Positions 17,028 to 27,351 of a stretch of DNA of 64,000 bases are shown here, in pieces. This stretch comes from Gelatiniphilus marinus (GTDB lineage Bacteria; Bacteroidota; Bacteroidia; Flavobacteriales; Flavobacteriaceae), in assembly GCF_042678305.1 (NCBI RefSeq), contig NZ_JBHUDT010000008.1, one strand, 5' to 3'. Within the stretch, counting starts at the first letter, position 1. Each line of letters opens with the position of its first letter. The notes under the pieces were generated by a model. It was not told where the DNA came from and did no database searches. It saw nothing but the letters and a program-made list of their open reading frames with translations. The position numbers and the translations under genes were made by a program.

Positions 17028-20000
17028 ATGTCATCAAACAAGAAATACTGGAAAAGTGTTGAAGAGCTAAACGAAAACAGCTCTATTGTTGAGACGCTAA
17101 AGCAAAACGAGTTTGTTGAAGAAATTCCAACAGATGAATTTTTAGGCGATAAAAGCACCTTAGAAGCAACCTCAACAACACGTCGCGATTTCTTAAAATA
17201 TGTTGGTTTTAGTACTGCTGCGGCATCTCTTGCTGCCTGCGAAGGGCCTGTTGTTAAATCTATTCCTTACGTAGTACAACCCACCGAAATTATTCCTGGT
17301 GTTGCCAATTATTATGCAACAACCATTGCCGACGGTTTCGATTTTGCAAGTGTTTTGGTAAAAACACGCGAGGGGCGCCCCATAAAAATTGAAAACAATA
17401 CCCTAGCAACTACTAATGGTAGCGCTAATGCCAGGGTTAACGCATCGGTTTTAGGATTGTACGACAGTTTAAGAATTCAAGCACCCGTTCATGGCGATAG
17501 CTATATTGACTGGAGTGATCTTGATAATGGTGTTAAGAGCGGTTTAGAAGCTGCAAAAGCTTCTGGGAAAGACATTGTATTATTAACACAAACATTTGCA
17601 AGCCCTTCAACTAATAAGTTAATTGCAGAATTTACTGAAAAATACGGTAATGTACGCCATGTAATTTACGATGCCGTTTCAGAATCTACCGCACTAGATG
17701 CTTACCAAGCCAGATACGGCGAACGCGGATTGGCAAATTACGATTTCTCTAAAGCGATGACCATTGTTTCTGTGGGAGCCGATTTCTTAGGCGATTGGCA
17801 AGGGGGCGGATTTGATTCGGGCTACTCTAAAAATAGAGTGCCAAATAAAGGTAAAATGTCGCGCCATATCCAGTTTGAATCTAACATGTCTTTAACCGGA
17901 GCCAATGCCGATAAGCGCGTGCCCCTAACACCAAGCCAGCAAAAAACGGCTTTAGCTAAATTATATAGTTTAATTTCAGGGCAATCTGTTGCCGCAACAG
18001 ATTTGCCAACACCTATCGAAGAGGCAGTTAGCAATGCAGCAGCTCAACTAAAAAAGGCAGGAAGCAACGGTGTTGTAGTTACCGGAATTCAAGATGTAAA
18101 CGCTCAAACCGTAGCTTTAGAAATTAATGAGGCCTTAAACAGTAAGGCTTTCGATGCTAAAACACCCATAAAAACAAGACAAGGTAACGATAAGGCAGTC
18201 GCTAAATTAGTTGCCGATATGAATGCGGGAACTATTGGCGCCTTAATTATGAGTGGTGTTAACCCCATATACACCTTACCCAATGCTTCAGAGTTTGCCG
18301 AAGGATTAGAAAAAGTTGATTTATCAGTAACTTTTTCTATGAAAGCAGACGAAACATCAACACTTACAGATTATATCGCAGCAGCACCGCATTATCTAGA
18401 ATCTTGGGGCGATGTCGAATTAAAGAAAGGACATTATGCTTTAACGCAACCAACCATACGTCCTTTGTTTGATACCAGACAATTTCAGGACGCTTTGTTA
18501 AAATGGATAGGAAACGATAAGTCTTATCACGATTATATAAAAGACGCTTGGGGAACAACTATTTTAGCAGGAAGTTCTTTTAATAAAGCATTACACGATG
18601 GGGTTTATGTTGGAACCCTTGCAACAGATACCGCAAACACTTCCGAATCTGTTGAAGCTGAAGAGGTAGAAATCCCTTCAGGAAATGCAGCAAGAGCCTT
18701 AGCAGCATCTGTACAAACCGATTCAGAATTCGAATTAACCCTATATACCAAAGTAGGGATGGGTGATGGCCAACAGGCCAATAACCCATGGTTACAAGAA
18801 TTCCCGGACCCATTAACCAGAACTTCTTGGGACAACTACTTAACCATGTCTAAAGCCGATGCCGATGCGTTGGGGATTGTTAATACACACGATGCCACCG
18901 GAGGATTAAACGGAAGTTATGCCAATATTTCGGCAAACGGCACAACTATTAAAGCCCCAGTAATAATACAGCCAGGGCAAGCAAAAGGCTCTGTTGGTTT
19001 AGCCTTTGGCTACGGAAAAACATTGGGTTTAAAAGAAGAAATGCAAACCGGTGTTAACGCCTATGCATTGTATAATAACTTTAATAATGTGCAGCCAGTT
19101 ACTATTGAAGCTGCTAGTGGAGAGCACGAGTTTGCTTCGGTACAGCTACACAATACGCTAATGGGTCGTGGCGATATTATAAAAGAAACCACATTAGAAA
19201 TATTTAATACCTACGACAAAGAAGATAAAGAACACGGTTGGAATGTAGTTCCAAAAGTATCTTTAAATCACAAAGAAACACCGGTAACATCTCCCGAGGT
19301 GGATTTGTGGGACGAGTTCGATCGTTCTATTGGGCATCATTTTAACCTATCCATCGATTTAAATGCCTGTACGGGCTGTGGCGCCTGCGTTATAGCATGC
19401 CATGCAGAAAACAATGTGCCCGTTGTAGGAAAAGAAGAAGTGCGCCGAAGCCGCGATATGCACTGGTTGCGCATAGATAGGTATTATTCATCTGAAGAAA
19501 CCTTTACAAAAGATATTGATAAAAAAGAAAACATATCGGGCTTGGGCAGCTCTTTGAGTGAGTTTGGAGAAATGGAAAATCCAGCCGGAAACCCACAAGT
19601 TGTTTTTCAACCCGTAATGTGTCAGCACTGTAACCACGCCCCTTGCGAAACCGTTTGCCCTGTAGCAGCAACATCGCATGGTCGCCAAGGCCAAAACCAC
19701 ATGGCATACAACCGTTGCGTGGGTACCAGATACTGTGCAAACAACTGTCCGTACAAAGTGCGTCGTTTTAACTGGTTTTTATATTCAAGTAACGATGAGT
19801 TCGATTATCATATGAACGATGATTTAGGGCGCATGGTGTTAAACCCGGATGTGGTTGTGCGTTCTCGTGGTGTTATGGAAAAATGTTCAATGTGTATTCA
19901 AATGACACAAAAAACCATTATGGACGCCAAACGTGAAGGTCGCGAAATAAAAGACGGCGAATTCCAAACCGCTTGTTCCTCGGCCTGTAGCAATGGCGCT

Positions 20001-20144
20001 ATGGTATTTGGCGATATTAACGATAAAGACAGTAAAGTTGCAAAACTTAAAGAAGATAACCGTATGTATCACTTGTTAGAGTATGTGGGCACCAAGCCTA
20101 ATGTACAGTACCAAACAAAAGTGAGAAATACAACCGAAGCATAA
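17028..20144 (+). CDS. actB: Alternative complex III subunit ActB, molybdopterin-like/iron-sulphur protein
   Basis: ActB is the peripheral iron-sulphur subunit of ACIII. Residues 51-71 form a Tat-like signal (TTRRDFLKYVGF ending at Cys71, a possible lipid anchor) placed unusually far from the N terminus, as in the TAT-variant family. The middle (about 75-740) is a molybdopterin-oxidoreductase-like domain thought to lack the cofactor. The C-terminal part is ferredoxin-like with Cys clusters CTGCGACVIAC from Cys781, CQHCNHAPCETVC from Cys865, CVGTRYCANNC and CSMC...CSSAC. These match the four-cluster fold, of which ACIII keeps [3Fe-4S] and [4Fe-4S] centres. The 1038 residues fit the family. Confidence 0.95.
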   Translation: MSSNKKYWKSVEELNENSSIVETLKQNEFVEEIPTDEFLGDKSTLEATSTTRRDFLKYVGFSTAAASLAACEGPVVKSIPYVVQPTEIIPGVANYYATTIADGFDFASVLVKTREGRPIKIENNTLATTNGSANARVNASVLGLYDSLRIQAPVHGDSYIDWSDLDNGVKSGLEAAKASGKDIVLLTQTFASPSTNKLIAEFTEKYGNVRHVIYDAVSESTALDAYQARYGERGLANYDFSKAMTIVSVGADFLGDWQGGGFDSGYSKNRVPNKGKMSRHIQFESNMSLTGANADKRVPLTPSQQKTALAKLYSLISGQSVAATDLPTPIEEAVSNAAAQLKKAGSNGVVVTGIQDVNAQTVALEINEALNSKAFDAKTPIKTRQGNDKAVAKLVADMNAGTIGALIMSGVNPIYTLPNASEFAEGLEKVDLSVTFSMKADETSTLTDYIAAAPHYLESWGDVELKKGHYALTQPTIRPLFDTRQFQDALLKWIGNDKSYHDYIKDAWGTTILAGSSFNKALHDGVYVGTLATDTANTSESVEAEEVEIPSGNAARALAASVQTDSEFELTLYTKVGMGDGQQANNPWLQEFPDPLTRTSWDNYLTMSKADADALGIVNTHDATGGLNGSYANISANGTTIKAPVIIQPGQAKGSVGLAFGYGKTLGLKEEMQTGVNAYALYNNFNNVQPVTIEAASGEHEFASVQLHNTLMGRGDIIKETTLEIFNTYDKEDKEHGWNVVPKVSLNHKETPVTSPEVDLWDEFDRSIGHHFNLSIDLNACTGCGACVIACHAENNVPVVGKEEVRRSRDMHWLRIDRYYSSEETFTKDIDKKENISGLGSSLSEFGEMENPAGNPQVVFQPVMCQHCNHAPCETVCPVAATSHGRQGQNHMAYNRCVGTRYCANNCPYKVRRFNWFLYSSNDEFDYHMNDDLGRMVLNPDVVVRSRGVMEKCSMCIQMTQKTIMDAKREGREIKDGEFQTACSSACSNGAMVFGDINDKDSKVAKLKEDNRMYHLLEYVGTKPNVQYQTKVRNTTEA

Positions 20145-20223
20145 ATCTTAGTAAAAAGTGGAATTGTTATAAAGTTGAAAGACATTCTAACAAATAAACG
20201 AATAAACAAATAAACAATAAAAA

Positions 20224-21954
20224 ATGGCGTCTCATTACGAAGCACCTATTAGAAGACCTCTAGTTACCGGCGAAAAATCATACCACGATGTTACTGTGGA
20301 TGTAGCAAGACCTGTAGAGGGAAAAGCAAACAAACAATGGTGGATAGTTTTTGGTATTTCGCTTACAGCTTTTCTTTGGGGAGTTGGTTGCATTATTTAT
20401 ACCATATCAACAGGTATAGGGACCTGGGGGTTAAACAAGACCATTGGTTGGGCCTGGGATATTACCAATTTTGTTTGGTGGGTTGGTATTGGCCACGCAG
20501 GAACACTTATCTCTGCTGTACTTTTACTATTCCGCCAAAAATGGAGAATGGCCATTAACCGCTCTGCTGAAGCGATGACGATTTTCGCAGTTGTGCAAGC
20601 AGGCCTGTTTCCGCTTATCCACATGGGGCGCCCTTGGTTAGGCTATTGGGTACTGCCTATTCCCAATCAATTTGGATCGCTATGGGTAAACTTCAACTCA
20701 CCATTGCTTTGGGACGTATTTGCAATTTCAACTTACTTATCGGTATCTTTAGTATTCTGGTGGACAGGTTTATTGCCAGATTTTGCCATGTTACGCGATA
20801 GAGCTATAAAGCCTTTCCAAAAGAAAATATATGCTTTATTAAGTTTTGGATGGTCTGGCAGGGCAAAAGATTGGCAGCGTTTTGAAGAAGTATCTTTAGT
20901 GCTTGCCGGTTTAGCAACACCTTTGGTGCTTTCTGTACATACCATTGTATCGTTCGATTTTGCCACATCGGTAATACCAGGTTGGCATACTACCATTTTT
21001 CCTCCATATTTTGTTGCGGGTGCTGTATTCTCTGGATTTGCCATGGTAAACACCCTGCTTATTATTATGAGGAAAGTGTGTAACCTTGAAAACTATATTA
21101 CCCTACAGCACATCGAATTAATGAACATTGTTATTATGATTACAGGTTCAATAGTTGGTGTGGCCTATATTACAGAGTTGTTTATTGCTTGGTATTCTGG
21201 TGTAGAATACGAACAATACGCCTTTTTAAACAGAGCAACAGGGCCTTATGCCTGGGCTTATTGGTCGATGATGATCTGTAACGTGTTTTCTCCGCAACTT
21301 ATGTGGTTCAAGAAATTAAGAACATCTATCATGTTCTCCTTCATCATATCTATTATAGTAAATATTGGCATGTGGTTTGAGCGTTTTGTAATCATTGTAA
21401 CCTCATTGCACCGCGACTATTTGCCATCTTCATGGACCATGTTTTCGCCAACCTTTGTAGATATTGGCACGTTTATAGGAACCATTGGGTTTTTCTTTGT
21501 ACTCTTCTTATTGTACTCAAGAACCTTTCCTATTATCGCTCAAGCGGAAGTAAAAACCATTTTAAAATCATCTGGAGAGCGCTATAAAAACATTAGAGAA
21601 CGAGGTGATAGCTTAGTAGGTACAGGCGCAGACCAAAGAACATCAAGTATAAAAACAACCCAAGAAACAGCAGAGGACAATCTTAATCCAAATAATTCCG
21701 AAAAGTTAGACAACCTATTACAGGGCATAGGCAAATTCGATCCAGCCTTACAAACACCAGACGATTTAAAAGTGATTAAGGGTATTGGCCCTAAAATGGA
21801 AGGTGTACTTAACAGCTTTGGTGTTTTTACTTACCTACAGGTAAGCAAAATGACCAAAAGAGAATATGATTTATTAGACGACATTACAGGGGCTTTCCCA
21901 GGGCGCGCAGAACGCGACGATTGGTCTGGGCAAGCTAAAAAATTAATAAACTAG
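20224..21954 (+). CDS. actC: Alternative complex III subunit ActC with extra C-terminal helix-hairpin-helix-like domain
   Basis: ActC is the NrfD/PsrC-type quinol-binding membrane subunit. Residues 1 to about 455 hold about ten membrane helices with recognisable family segments (GIGHAGTLISAVL, WGRPWLGYWVLPIPNQ-like, WYSGVEYEQYAFLNR). After a polar linker of about 50 residues, residues 511-576 form a separate small domain with the motif LKVIKGIGPKMEGVLNSFGV, typical of helix-hairpin-helix domains seen as tails on other proteins. The total of 576 residues is longer than I expect for the family. The stop is 15 bases before actD. The tail is clearly in frame and shows no sign of decay. Confidence 0.92.
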   Translation: MASHYEAPIRRPLVTGEKSYHDVTVDVARPVEGKANKQWWIVFGISLTAFLWGVGCIIYTISTGIGTWGLNKTIGWAWDITNFVWWVGIGHAGTLISAVLLLFRQKWRMAINRSAEAMTIFAVVQAGLFPLIHMGRPWLGYWVLPIPNQFGSLWVNFNSPLLWDVFAISTYLSVSLVFWWTGLLPDFAMLRDRAIKPFQKKIYALLSFGWSGRAKDWQRFEEVSLVLAGLATPLVLSVHTIVSFDFATSVIPGWHTTIFPPYFVAGAVFSGFAMVNTLLIIMRKVCNLENYITLQHIELMNIVIMITGSIVGVAYITELFIAWYSGVEYEQYAFLNRATGPYAWAYWSMMICNVFSPQLMWFKKLRTSIMFSFIISIIVNIGMWFERFVIIVTSLHRDYLPSSWTMFSPTFVDIGTFIGTIGFFFVLFLLYSRTFPIIAQAEVKTILKSSGERYKNIRERGDSLVGTGADQRTSSIKTTQETAEDNLNPNNSEKLDNLLQGIGKFDPALQTPDDLKVIKGIGPKMEGVLNSFGVFTYLQVSKMTKREYDLLDDITGAFPGRAERDDWSGQAKKLIN

Positions 21955-21969
21955 AAAGAAATAGAGTCA

Positions 21970-22506
21970 ATGGAAGCTTCAAAAGTTATTCACGCTATTT
22001 ATACCGATGATGATATTTTAATGTCTGCCGTAAAATCGGTAAAGGCACAAAAACATCACATTGAAGAAATATATACGCCGTTTCCCGTACACGGACTAGA
22101 TAAAGCCATGGGGTTGGCGCCAACGCGAATTGCCATTACCGCTTTTTTGTACGGTTTGGTAGGTCTGGTAGTATCTGTGGTTATGATGGATTATATTATG
22201 ATTGAAGATTGGCCCCAAGACATAGGAGGAAAACCAAGCTTTAGCTATCTGGAAAACATGCCCGCATTTGTACCTATTATGTTCGAGCTTACCGTATTTT
22301 TTGCAGCCCATTTAATGGTAATTACCTTTTATTTGCGCAGTAGAATGTGGCCCTTTAAAAAAGCCGAAAACCCAGACCCTAGAACCACCGACGATCATTT
22401 TTTAATGGAAATTGCAGTTCATGGCAATACCGATGAACTAGAAAACCTACTTAAAGAAACCGGAGCAGTCGAGATTAATATTATTGATAAAGAAGACGCA
22501 CATTAA
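21970..22506 (+). CDS. actD: Alternative complex III subunit ActD (DUF3341)
   Basis: The 178-residue protein has a soluble N-terminal part (residues 1-45, IHAIYTDDDILMSAVKSV) and two membrane helices at about 52-75 and 97-120 with the family motif GLAPTRIA before the first. This is the DUF3341 pattern of ActD, a structural membrane subunit beside ActC and ActF. The gene sits in the expected position and ends one base before actE. Confidence 0.93.
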   Translation: MEASKVIHAIYTDDDILMSAVKSVKAQKHHIEEIYTPFPVHGLDKAMGLAPTRIAITAFLYGLVGLVVSVVMMDYIMIEDWPQDIGGKPSFSYLENMPAFVPIMFELTVFFAAHLMVITFYLRSRMWPFKKAENPDPRTTDDHFLMEIAVHGNTDELENLLKETGAVEINIIDKEDAH

Positions 22507-22507
22507 T

Positions 22508-23062
22508 ATGAAGAACTTAAAACATATAAGTTTTGTAGCAGTATTGTTGTTATCGGCAACATCCTGCTTTAACAAAAGCGAGCCTAACTATCAGTTTATG
22601 CCAAACATGTACGAATCTGAAGGTTACGAAACCTATGGAGAAGCTGCTTTCCCAAATGGTATGCAAGCACAATTACCAGCAAAAGGCTCTGTGGCTAGAG
22701 GGCATATACCTTTCGATATTGAAAACACCACAGCAGGTTACGAGTTGGCAAAAGCAACATTAGCTAATCCGTTGGATTCTTTACAAGTAGATTTTAAACG
22801 AGGTAAAGAACTTTACGATATTTACTGTGGCATTTGCCATGGCAATAAAGGAGACGGCCAAGGTAAATTAGTGCAACGCGAAAAAATTCTTGGTATCCCA
22901 AGTTTTAGCGATGTAGGTCGTGCCATAAACGCCGGTAGTACCTACCACACTATTTATTACGGTAAAAATGCCATGGGTTCTTATGCTAACCAATTAAACG
23001 AAGAAGAGCGATGGCAAGTCGTTTCATACGTGTTGAAGCTAAAGGAAGATTTAGAAAAGTAA
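22508..23062 (+). CDS. actE: Alternative complex III subunit ActE, mono-haem lipoprotein cytochrome c
   Basis: ActE is a membrane-anchored mono-haem cytochrome c. From ATG 22508 (184 residues) it has a lipoprotein signal with lipobox SATSC (Cys about residue 20), a haem-binding CGICH at 107-111 and a distal Met region (GKNAMGSYANQL). The upstream start at 22484 would overlap actD and put charged residues before the signal, so the shorter form is chosen. With ActA it completes the haem chain of ACIII. Confidence 0.92.
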   Translation: MKNLKHISFVAVLLLSATSCFNKSEPNYQFMPNMYESEGYETYGEAAFPNGMQAQLPAKGSVARGHIPFDIENTTAGYELAKATLANPLDSLQVDFKRGKELYDIYCGICHGNKGDGQGKLVQREKILGIPSFSDVGRAINAGSTYHTIYYGKNAMGSYANQLNEEERWQVVSYVLKLKEDLEK

Positions 23063-23082
23063 GAAGATAAGATTATATAGAT

Positions 23083-24408
23083 ATGTACACATTTTCAAAT
23101 AAATTAAAAACATTTTCTATCATTCTAATGGTTTTAGGAGCTGTTGGAGTTGGAATTAGTTTTGCCACATCTCATAAATCTTTTGAAGAAGTAGAGCACT
23201 TACTTACAGAAGAATCCCATGGTAATAGCCATGGAGAAGAAGCGACACACAGCGAAACAGTATCACACGATACAAATGATAATAAAGCAGACGCACATGC
23301 CGAACATGTAAAACACGTACAGCATCAAATAGCAAATAGGCCATGGGCTTCTTTATACGTGGCAGCCTTCTTTTTTATGATGATTGCTTTGGGCGTTCTC
23401 GCTTTTTATGCCATTCAAATTGCATCGCAAGCAGGTTGGTCGCCCGTGCTATTCAGAGTTATGGAAGGCATTACAGCATACCTATTGCCCGGGGCATTAA
23501 TTGTGTTGTTAATAGCCGTAGCTTCCGGAACCATAGGCCACTATAATTTATTTATTTGGATGGATCCAGAAGTGGTTGCCCACGATAAACTAATCCAAAA
23601 TAAATCAAGTTGGTTAAATTTGCCCTGGTTTGTTATTAGAGGCCTAATATTTATAGCCGGTTGGAGTTTATACCGCCATTTCTCACGTAAATTTTCAATA
23701 GCACAAGATACCGCCCAAGATAACAGGAACTTTAAAAAATCGTTCCGTATCGCTGCAGGTTTTTTGGTGTTCTTTATTTTTACCGAATCTATAATGTCTT
23801 GGGATTGGATTATGAGTTTAGATCCGCACTGGTTCTCAACATTATTCGGGTGGTACGTATTTGCTAGTATGTTTGTAAGTGGCATTACCGTTATCGCACT
23901 ACTGTCTATTTACTTAAAATCTAGAGGCTATTTAGATTTTGTTAACGAAAACCATTTACACGATGTTGCTAAATACATGTTTGCATTTAGTATTTTCTGG
24001 ACCTATTTATGGTTCTCTCAATTTATGCTTATTTGGTACGCAAACATACCAGAAGAGGTTACCTATTTTGTATCGCGTTTTCAAGATTACCAATTACCGT
24101 TCTTAGGTATGGTGGCACTTAATTTTGTGTTCCCCATTTTAATGTTAATGAATGCCGATTACAAACGTGTTCCATGGTTTGTGGTTATGACGGGCATTGT
24201 AATTCTATTCGGGCATTACTTAGATGTGTATGTTATGGTTATGCCAGCAACAGTAGGTGATAGATGGTTTATAGGCATCCCAGAAATTAGTTCCGTAATG
24301 CTTTTTACAGGGTTGTTTATATTTATAGTATTTACAGCTTTAACAAAAGCACCATTGCTGGTAAAAAGATACCCTTTCAAAAAAGAAAGCGAAGAATTTC
24401 ATTATTAA
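23083..24408 (+). CDS. actF: Alternative complex III subunit ActF, membrane protein
   Basis: The 441-residue ActF is the second PsrC-like polytopic subunit. It has one N-terminal helix (about 12-29), a His/Glu/Asp-rich loop at 45-85 (SHGNSHGEEATHSE and similar), then about nine more helices. Family segments include SWDWIMSLDPHWFSTLFGWY and WYANIPEEVTYF. It lacks the quinone pocket of ActC in known structures and is probably structural or proton-conducting. Its start lies 20 bases after actE. The His-rich loop might bind metal, but that is inference. Confidence 0.93.
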   Translation: MYTFSNKLKTFSIILMVLGAVGVGISFATSHKSFEEVEHLLTEESHGNSHGEEATHSETVSHDTNDNKADAHAEHVKHVQHQIANRPWASLYVAAFFFMMIALGVLAFYAIQIASQAGWSPVLFRVMEGITAYLLPGALIVLLIAVASGTIGHYNLFIWMDPEVVAHDKLIQNKSSWLNLPWFVIRGLIFIAGWSLYRHFSRKFSIAQDTAQDNRNFKKSFRIAAGFLVFFIFTESIMSWDWIMSLDPHWFSTLFGWYVFASMFVSGITVIALLSIYLKSRGYLDFVNENHLHDVAKYMFAFSIFWTYLWFSQFMLIWYANIPEEVTYFVSRFQDYQLPFLGMVALNFVFPILMLMNADYKRVPWFVVMTGIVILFGHYLDVYVMVMPATVGDRWFIGIPEISSVMLFTGLFIFIVFTALTKAPLLVKRYPFKKESEEFHY

Positions 24409-24438
24409 TCAAGATATAAATAAAGACGAACAATATCA

Positions 24439-25506
24439 ATGACTGCTTTATTAACAATTATAGTTTTAGTATTTATTTTAGTTGCCATTTGGCAAATGGT
24501 AAAGATTTTTGATTTGGCTCAAGCTAAAATTGAAAACACCCAGGTGGCCACAGATAAAGACAACACCGTAAACGCCTATTTAATGATGGCTTTTTTGGTA
24601 TTTATCTACGCCATAACCATTTACTCTTTTATTAAATGGGGCGATTTGCCATTAATGTCCAATTCGGCTTCAGCCCATGGACCAACTATAGATAATTTAA
24701 TGGTAATCTTAATGATTATCATATTTATAGTACAAACCATTACTCAGTTTTTATTGCATTATTTCGCTTTTAAGTACAAAGGCGAAAAAGGAAAAAAAGC
24801 CCTGTTCTTTGCCGATAACAATAAACTGGAAGCTATCTGGACCATTATTCCCGTAATTGTTTTAGCAGGATTGATAATATACGGGCTAAACACCTGGATA
24901 AACATTATGGGTGTTGAAGAAACCGAAGACACCTTAGTTGTAGAATTATATGCACAGCAATACAACTGGAAAGCCAGATATGCAGGTGCCGATAATACCT
25001 TGGGAAAAGCCAACGTTCGATTAATTGATATTGATCGTGCCAATATTTTAGGTTTAGATGAAGCCGACCCCAACGCACAAGACGATATTATTACAACAGA
25101 ATTGCATTTGCCGGTAGGCCGGCCGGTATTGTTTAAAATGCGCTCTCAAGACGTATTGCACTCGGCATACATGCCACACTTTAGAGCACAAATGAACTGT
25201 GTTCCGGGTATGGTTACACAATTTGGCTTTACGCCAACGGTAACCACTGCCGATATGAGACAAACACCACAGATTATTAAGAAAGTTAAAAATATAAACG
25301 AGATTAGAGCCGAAAACAGTAAGGAACTGTTAGCAAAAGGCGAAGAGCCACTGGAGCCATACGAGTTTGATTATTTGCTATTATGTAACAAAATTTGTGG
25401 AAAATCGCACTACAATATGCAAATGAAAATTATAGTTGAAACCCAAGAAGAATTTGATGCTTGGTTAAGCGAGCAAAAAGAATTTAAAAACTCCCTGATA
25501 AACTAA
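24439..25506 (+). CDS. coxB: Cytochrome c oxidase subunit II
   Basis: This is the CuA subunit of the aa3-type oxidase, receiving electrons from ACIII haems. Three hydrophobic segments occur (residues 3-23, 47-68 and 85-110), with a further one near 130-155. The periplasmic cupredoxin domain carries the CuA ligands His241 (DVLHSAYMP), Cys316, Cys320, His324 and Met327 in the order CxxxCxxxHxxM. It is 355 residues long and follows actF by 30 bases, which supports co-expression of oxidase and ACIII. Confidence 0.95.
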   Translation: MTALLTIIVLVFILVAIWQMVKIFDLAQAKIENTQVATDKDNTVNAYLMMAFLVFIYAITIYSFIKWGDLPLMSNSASAHGPTIDNLMVILMIIIFIVQTITQFLLHYFAFKYKGEKGKKALFFADNNKLEAIWTIIPVIVLAGLIIYGLNTWINIMGVEETEDTLVVELYAQQYNWKARYAGADNTLGKANVRLIDIDRANILGLDEADPNAQDDIITTELHLPVGRPVLFKMRSQDVLHSAYMPHFRAQMNCVPGMVTQFGFTPTVTTADMRQTPQIIKKVKNINEIRAENSKELLAKGEEPLEPYEFDYLLLCNKICGKSHYNMQMKIIVETQEEFDAWLSEQKEFKNSLIN

Positions 25507-25535
25507 TTTAAAAAGATAAATACCGAAATAAGATT

Positions 25536-27329
25536 ATGTCAGCACACGCAGATAACCAAGCTCACGACAACGACCACGGACATCATCATAAAGAAACCTT
25601 TGTAACTAAATATATATTTAGCCAAGACCATAAAATGATTGCCAAACAGTACCTAATTACAGGTACTATAATGGGTGTTATTGGGGTTTTAATGTCTATG
25701 ATGTTTCGTATGCAAATTGCATGGCCAGAAGAGCCAAACATATTGTTTGAAGCATTATTGGGCAAATGGGCACCAGACGGTGTTATGGATGCCGATATTT
25801 ATTTGGCTTTAGTAACCATACATGGAACCATTATGGTTTTCTTTGTGTTAACAGCAGGTTTAAGTGGTACGTTTAGTAATCTATTAATTCCGTTACAAAT
25901 TGGTGCTCGCGATATGGCATCAGGTTTCTTAAACATGGTATCGTATTGGTTGTTTTTCTTATCAAGTGTTATCATGATTATGTCTTTATTTGTCGAGGCA
26001 GGACCAGCCGCAGCGGGTTGGACTATTTATCCGCCATTAAGTGCTTTACCAATGGCACAAGGAGGCTCGGGTTTGGGCATGACGCTTTGGTTGGTTTCTA
26101 TGGCCTTATTTATTGCTTCCTCTTTATTAGGATCGCTTAATTATATAGTTACCGTAATAAACTTGCGTACAAAAGGGATGTCTATGACACGATTACCACT
26201 TACAATATGGGCCTTCTTTGTAACGGCTATAATTGGTGTGGTATCGTTTCCGGTATTGTTATCTGCGGCTTTATTATTAATAATGGATAGAAGTTTTGGT
26301 ACCTCGTTCTTTTTATCTGATATTTTTATTCAAGGCGAAGTATTGCATTACCAAGGAGGATCGCCCGTATTGTTCGAACATTTATTTTGGTTCTTGGGCC
26401 ACCCAGAAGTTTATATTGTAATATTACCTGCTATGGGTCTTGTTTCTGAAATTATGGCATCCAACTCGCGTAAACCAATATTTGGTTACCGTGCCATGAT
26501 TGCTTCAATTTTAGCTATTGCTTTCCTTTCAACAATTGTTTGGGGGCATCACATGTTTGTTTCAGGAATGAATCCGTTTTTAGGATCTGTTTTTACATTC
26601 ACAACCTTATTAATTGCTATTCCATCGGCTGTTAAAGCATTTAACTGGATAACCACACTCTGGAAGGGTAATTTACAAATGAATCCTGCTATGCTATTCT
26701 CCATTGGTTTTGTATCAACTTTTATATCAGGAGGTTTAACAGGAATTATTTTAGGAGATTCTGCCTTAGATATTAACGTGCACGACACCTATTTTGTGGT
26801 TGCTCACTTCCACTTGGTAATGGGTATATCTGCACTTTATGGTATGTTTGCCGGAATTTACCATTGGTATCCAAAAATGTTTGGTCGAATGCTAAACAAA
26901 AACTTAGGCTATATCCATTTTTGGTTAACCGCTGTTTGTGCTTATGGTGTGTTTTTCCCTATGCACTTTATAGGTATGGCAGGACTACCCCGTCGTTATT
27001 ATACCAATAGTAACTTTCCTTTATTTGACGATTTAGCCAATGTAAACGTTATTATTACCATATTTGCATTAATTGGTGGCGTAGTTCAAATCATATATTT
27101 ATATAACTTTTTCGCTAGCATGTTTGTTGGCAAAAAAGCCACACAAAACCCATGGCGTTCTACAACTTTAGAATGGACTACCCCCGTAAAGCACATACAC
27201 GGAAACTGGAAAGGCGATATCCCTCATGTATATCGTTGGGCTTACGATTACAGTAAACCTGGGCATGACGACGACTTTGTGCCCCAGAACGTGCCATTAA
27301 AAGACGGTGAAGAAGAATTGCAGCACTAA
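25536..27329 (+). CDS. coxA: Cytochrome c oxidase subunit I
   Basis: This is the catalytic subunit with the haem a and haem a3-CuB site reducing oxygen to water. About 12 helices fill the 597 residues. Key motifs are GTIMVFFVLTAG (His of the low-spin haem just before), GHPEVYIVILPAMG (CuB His and the cross-linked Tyr), GHHMFVSGMNP (two CuB His) and HDTYFVVAHFHLVMG (haem a3 and haem a His). The N terminus is His-rich (residues 3-18). It is the last gene of the operon, followed by a terminator. No subunit III or IV gene is linked here. Confidence 0.97.
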   Translation: MSAHADNQAHDNDHGHHHKETFVTKYIFSQDHKMIAKQYLITGTIMGVIGVLMSMMFRMQIAWPEEPNILFEALLGKWAPDGVMDADIYLALVTIHGTIMVFFVLTAGLSGTFSNLLIPLQIGARDMASGFLNMVSYWLFFLSSVIMIMSLFVEAGPAAAGWTIYPPLSALPMAQGGSGLGMTLWLVSMALFIASSLLGSLNYIVTVINLRTKGMSMTRLPLTIWAFFVTAIIGVVSFPVLLSAALLLIMDRSFGTSFFLSDIFIQGEVLHYQGGSPVLFEHLFWFLGHPEVYIVILPAMGLVSEIMASNSRKPIFGYRAMIASILAIAFLSTIVWGHHMFVSGMNPFLGSVFTFTTLLIAIPSAVKAFNWITTLWKGNLQMNPAMLFSIGFVSTFISGGLTGIILGDSALDINVHDTYFVVAHFHLVMGISALYGMFAGIYHWYPKMFGRMLNKNLGYIHFWLTAVCAYGVFFPMHFIGMAGLPRRYYTNSNFPLFDDLANVNVIITIFALIGGVVQIIYLYNFFASMFVGKKATQNPWRSTTLEWTTPVKHIHGNWKGDIPHVYRWAYDYSKPGHDDDFVPQNVPLKDGEEELQH

Positions 27330-27351
27330 AAATTCTTTATAAATATTATTG

